NCBI GenBank assembly: GCA_033239525.1
Contig: BSYO01000022.1
Location: forward strand, 11,542,923-11,606,922
Reading direction: 5' to 3'
Source: Nepenthes gracilis
Taxonomy: Eukaryota > Streptophyta > Magnoliopsida > Caryophyllales > Nepenthaceae
DNA: 64,000 bases
The translations under genes and the position numbers were made by a program. Below are positions 61,001-64,000 of the stretch, piece after piece (the stretch's first letter is position 1; the number at the start of each line of letters is the position of its first letter). The notes below the pieces were generated by a model. It was not told the DNA's origin, made no database searches, and was given only the letters and a program-made list of their open reading frames with translations.

Positions 61001-61521
61001 TGTTTGGCCCGGTTTCAATGTCAGATGTAGTCGGCCGGGTCATATATTGTCTGACAACACCTGTCGATCATGGCCCGGTCCAAAACAGGTGAAATGAAAT
61101 CGAATTCAATTCATTGTTTTTTCCCCGACCCCTCAACTATGTTCCGTCTTAGAACCTCGAGGCAATTTTTAACCCTGTTTATCGGCAACCGATTCTAGCT
61201 AATCATTAACACTGGTTCCCATGGGGCAAGCTTTTGCACAACGGTATAGTTCCCATCCTGTGACCTGGTGGTCACAGATGCGAATCATAAAACCGGTCTT
61301 TTGCACATGAAACCGTGTACAATGGACCCAAAATAGTCCGACGCTTCTCGGGATTCATGGCTAGTGAGGGTTTCATACACTGATCCATACAGGGCATTGT
61401 GTTATGATTTCATATACTTTCTTTCCCCTTCTTTTGCAGTCAGACCAGCATGGCTAGGGATTCAGCAGTGCTTGAAGTCGAGCTTGATGTTGATGAGATG
61501 GTGAAGAATCACAGGGCGTGA
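52037..61521 (+). CDS. S26 signal-peptidase-like protein lacking the catalytic dyad
   Basis: Five exons join in frame: 52037-52108, 54343-54515, 58896-59079, 60982-61088 and 61440-61521, giving 205 aa. It begins MASLSTWFRYIVHKLEYSVS and ends ELDVDEMVKNHRA. The fold signatures of type I signal peptidases and mitochondrial Imp1/Imp2 are present: HWNKGEEMAPTI (57-63 equals the S-M-x-P-T box), YLVRRLAAIEG (box D), and DSRMFGPVSMSDVVGR (box E). The catalytic Ser is Glu59 and the catalytic Lys is Arg104, so proteolysis is not expected. The Arabidopsis homologues I recall (At1g06200, At2g31140) are annotated only as S24/S26 family. The acceptor at 58895 was chosen over 58857 because it alone keeps the frame (ADPARVCVGD). 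Exon 5 was preferred to reading on to a TGA at 61090. The location is probably mitochondrial, by inference only. Confidence 0.92.
52149..52170 (+). repeat. (CT)n microsatellite in intron 1 of the S26-like gene
   Basis: A pure CT dinucleotide run begins about 40 bases after the 5' splice site of intron 1. Confidence 0.9.
53519..53540 (+). repeat. (GA)n microsatellite in intron 1 of the S26-like gene
   Basis: A GA dinucleotide run in the same intron as the CT run at 52149. The two are complementary and could pair in the pre-mRNA. Confidence 0.9.
54788..55088 (+). mobile_element. Candidate hAT-like MITE in intron 2 of the S26-like gene
   Basis: The element starts AGGGGTGGATCTACGG and ends CCTAGGCCTGCCCCC. 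The end, reverse-complemented, gives GGGGGCAGGCCTAGG, an imperfect inverted repeat of the start. The inner text GGGGTCAGTTGACCC is typical of small plant DNA transposons of this kind. No exact 8-bp target duplication was found. Confidence 0.5.
55905..56350 (+). repeat. GATAT-rich dispersed repeat, copy 4 (S26-like intron 2)
   Basis: It contains CATAGATGAAAATTATTAGT, then AATGATATATCATAATATAT, then TCAGGGCCTTTGGATACTAA. An unrelated stretch of about 200 bases interrupts the order. Confidence 0.6.
57790..58210 (-). repeat. Possible retroelement fragment with tRNA-iMet-type primer site
   Basis: On the minus strand GATGCATCAGT is followed directly by TGGTATCAAAGCC, one base from the common plant retroelement primer site TGGTATCAGAGC. 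An LTR would lie to the right (57977 onward). No second LTR or pol text is seen. Confidence 0.35.
58220..58440 (+). repeat. GATAT-rich dispersed repeat, copy 5 (S26-like intron 2)
   Basis: It contains AATATCGATTTCGGTATCAG, then TTGTGACTATATTTGTATTC, then TCGGCCGATTATTGATATGT, then CACAGTATCGGCTAATATTT. Confidence 0.65.
59165..59630 (+). repeat. GATAT-rich dispersed repeat, copy 6 (S26-like intron 3)
   Basis: It contains CCATATATCACTATTTACTG, then GTATTGGTATCGGGGTCCCT, then GATATTTCGACCAATATAAT and GATATATCCGGTATCAATAT. It is longer and more rearranged than the others and may be two copies joined. Confidence 0.6.
60050..60330 (+). repeat. SINE-like sequence in intron 3 of the S26-like gene
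   Basis: AGAGCAACTGGTAAGAG resembles a pol III A box, and about 40 bases later ACGAGTTTGATTTCTATTGC resembles a B box of a plant tRNA-derived SINE, then a G+C-poor body. It is more convincing than those at 2817 and 4141, but no target duplication was found. Confidence 0.4.
60475..60735 (+). repeat. GATAT-rich dispersed repeat, copy 7 (S26-like intron 3)
   Basis: It opens with CATGGATGAAAATGTCAATA, like copy 1, then GGTCTTGACCGTGTCGATAT, then TTGATATATTGCGATAGATC, GCTGATACGGCAACATGCTA and TAATATTGTCGCGGCATCAA. Confidence 0.7.
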
Positions 61522-62714
61522 GTGCTCTTACCTCTTTTTTTTTTTTTTTTTTTCTATTTTTCCTTATCATTTCCAGTCAATTCTCTTCAGAAAAGTATTT
61601 TGTGGAGTGGAAAATCACTGGAAAAGGAAACTAATAAGACGTCATTTGATTTTCTCCTTGCTGAATGTTGATCTTGCATGAAACGGTCGGCTGTATATTT
61701 TTTATTTCTTTTATGCAAAATATATATATATATATATTATTTATATATTTAATTGCCCATAATATAATTGTATTGAAATTGTTAAAGAAACCATAGATTT
61801 CATCCTATTTTAATTTTATTCTTTTTATTTCTCTATACTAAAAATAATAATTCTAATATAATCGAATATATGAATAATATTAATTCTCAAAAAATGGGGG
61901 TTTTTCCTTTTTTTTTTCAACGAGTAGTGAGTGATGATTTTTTTTTCTGTCATATATAGGGTATTTTTTTTTCTGTAATAAATTAAAAAATTAGGCTCTT
62001 TTTGGGTTATATATAGGGTAAAATTGAATAGATTGAGCTAATTTTATGATGTTAGAATTTTGTGAATTGAAATATCGAAAAGAGAAAAAAGAATGAAAAA
62101 AAAAAAGGGAAAATTGATCCCCCTTTTTTTTTTATAAAATTGAGTAATTTTTTATATTATTTAGAAGCTGCCTAATTTATTGTATAATAAATATATTAGA
62201 TTAGAATCAGAATATATATATATAATAAAAATATAGAGATTTCCTTATTTCTAATTTTTATATTATTCTTAATTTTTAATTTTATATTTAACTTTTTATT
62301 TTAATATTAATAATATTCTATGCTGAATAATTAGTTTAAGTTGATTATATTATGAGTTATATAGTAATACACATCAAATGTGAAAAATAAAATAATAATA
62401 AATATGATAAAGTTAAAAATTATTTATTTATTTTGGAGTTTTTTTAAACATCAAATGTCAACATTTTTTTTTACGTACAATACAATTATTAATTTCTGAA
62501 TATAAACTATGAATTTAAAAAAATATTAATAGTTTTATTATTTCTTAAAAATAAGAAATTCATCCAAAAGCCACATTATTCCTTCGGATTTAAACAATTC
62601 ATGTAATACCGAACAAATCCCTTATTATTGGCCTTATATCTGTGCACTCAAAGAAATGTTAGCGAGTGGAAGCACGTACAATGCTAAACCGCCATTGAAA
62701 ATCCTTTGAAGGCC
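61522..62714. other. Intergenic interval after the S26-like gene
   Basis: A T homopolymer follows exon 5. Very A+T-rich DNA covers 61680-62560 with no gene. The last 100 bases probably hold the 5' UTR of the next gene. Confidence 0.5.
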
Positions 62715-64000
62715 ATGTCTCCAGCTCTTCATCTCACCTCTAATAGAATTCCAGGTATTTTTCTTTATCAATTCGGGCTATTGTTTAACTTGTACGTTCT
62801 TTTGACCTAATTCCCATCCTTTCAAAATCTGAAACTTTCATCCATGTGCTAGATAAAGAAGATTGAAATGAGAATGTCTCTCTCTTTCTCAGTGTTGGGT
62901 TACTGGGTTTTGTTTTCTTTTTCGATTTTATGGTTAATGGTGCAAATTCGTAGATTTTCTCGGACGAACTCATAAATTTTCCTCATTTTGTCATGAAGGT
63001 CAGGGTTGTCTACTTGTCTTGTTCTTTTTAATAATAAAAAATTGTGTTCGTTCAAGTATGAGACATCTGTGATTTATGGGTCAACTCTCTGGTGGTGTCT
63101 TTTCTTCAAAAGGGTTATTGATTGCTGGTTGGGAAGATTAAGTTTTGCACACCAACTGTTTGTAGAAATGGTACCGTGTTGAGGCATACTTGTGGTTAGA
63201 AATTTTCATTTCCTAGAAGCAATACTATTCAATATATAGTTCCATTCTTGCATATATAGAAGGAAATGGACTGTTGGATCTTTGCTTATCTCAGCTGCCA
63301 ACATGGTCTTACGCCGTTTAGGTTCTATAGAATTTCTTAGTGAATGATTGAGGTGAAATTTTAGAAGCTTACCCTGCCTATTTAACATATTTGGCATCTT
63401 TTGCGTGATGAAGGGATTAGCGACATAATTGGGGAAAATTTTGGTGTATGTGCCCTTACTTGAAAGATGGGTAATATGGAGGTTTTTGTTCTTATATACT
63501 GGCCAAGGACAGTTCAAATGCTAGGTTAGTGTGACGTCTCTTGTGGGTAGAGATTGGTTTTTCTTGAGGGGGCCAGTGCCAAAATGACATAATTGGATTC
63601 CATACCTGATCAAAAGAAGAAAGACCCTTATATATATATATATATATAAAGTAACTTATTTTTGAGTTTAAATTACAAAGCAAAAAAGTGACTAATTTTA
63701 TGAGTCAAAATTGCAAAGGATTTGTTATTACTCAGCTAGTTCTGAGCCTGGGTAGCCTGCTGGTAATAGCTATCCACTTCTATTGCCCGGTACCAGGCCT
63801 TGACCTGCTAACCTCCTCCCTCAGCGTGATCTTTTTTATCATTTTTATTATTTTATTTGCTATTTTCTTTTCCTTTTTTTTTCCTTAATTTCATTCACAC
63901 CCTAAGGATAAATGAAACAGAAAATTCTAGAGTCAGCAAACATTTGTGGAAGCAAGCTAGACGATGCTGGTTGTGTTCGAAGCTTCCCTGCAAGTTTTTA
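62715..64000 (+). CDS. First exons of a partial gene, possibly RHON1
   Basis: Exon 1 (62715-62754) reads MSPALHLTSNRIP and ends in a GT donor with one base left over. A candidate exon 2 starts at 63921 after ATGAAACAG and stays open in the matching phase to the window edge (ENSRVSKHLWKQARRCWLCS and on), 26 codons without a stop. The ATG context, GGCCATGTC, is good. The product is too short to classify. Its N-terminus is rich in Ser and basic residues and poor in acidic ones, as in plastid transit peptides. By position next to the S26-like gene and TOL2 it may be RHON1, a plastid Rho-N RNA-binding protein, as in Arabidopsis. That identity is inference. Confidence 0.5.
62755..63920 (+). other. 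Intron 1 of the partial right-edge gene
   Basis: The intron runs from GTATTT to GAAACAG. It holds a TA microsatellite near 63630-63649 and no coding signal. Confidence 0.4.

Noticed and set aside
1..64000. CRISPR arrays, rRNA genes or canonical tRNA genes
   Set aside because: No regularly spaced repeats, no rRNA text and no intact tRNA with proper A and B boxes and stems were seen. The tRNA-like pieces are decayed SINE heads at best.

Overview
This is an A+T-rich plant nuclear window, almost certainly from a eudicot. The support is spliced genes with GT..AG introns, a P-class PPR gene, an ATL RING-H2 gene, plant-type SLU7 and TOM1-LIKE genes, and plant Ty3/Gypsy lineages (Athila with a tRNA-Asp primer site, and Tekay/Del). 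I do not name a species.

Left part (1-23 kb): an intronless PPR gene (320-2413, +) is followed by about 3 kb of unremarkable DNA. Then comes a decayed Athila-type LTR retrotransposon (5331-16413). Its reverse transcriptase is deleted and its 3' LTR is split by a solo LTR from another family. Just beyond it lies a six-exon remnant of a DRP3-type dynamin gene (16692-19114) with several disabling lesions. An intact ATL1-type RING-H2 ubiquitin ligase gene follows on the minus strand (21954-22880).

Middle (23-35 kb): a transposon graveyard. It holds old LTR relics, a 600-bp solo LTR with a perfect 5-bp target duplication (24114-24713), a Tekay deletion derivative (26131-29031), and a minus-strand LTR-like unit with a TATA box and purine-rich leader (31841-33819). 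I see no functional gene here.

Right part (35-64 kb): gene-rich. SLU7 (35529-40748, +, ten coding exons, 540 aa) is a second-step splicing factor. A TOL2-type VHS/GAT endosomal sorting gene (44942-50039, -, three exons, 371 aa) is divergent from a five-exon S26 signal-peptidase-like gene (52037-61521, +, 205 aa). Both catalytic positions of that peptidase are substituted (Ser to Glu59, Lys to Arg104), so it looks like a conserved pseudo-protease. The first exon or exons of a further gene run off the right edge (62715 onward). Arabidopsis carries RHON1, an S26-like gene and TOL2 side by side (At1g06190, At1g06200, At1g06210), so the right edge looks like conserved microsynteny and the partial gene may be RHON1.

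The genes are independently transcribed housekeeping or regulatory genes, not an operon or pathway. The main unexplained structures are a repeat family rich in GATAT/ATATC words found in introns of the right-hand genes, a roughly 730-bp insert with LTR-promoter character between the divergent TOL2 and S26-like genes, and a G+C-rich degenerate repeat block between SLU7 and TOL2. All exon boundaries were set by eye from splice sites, frame continuity and family knowledge.
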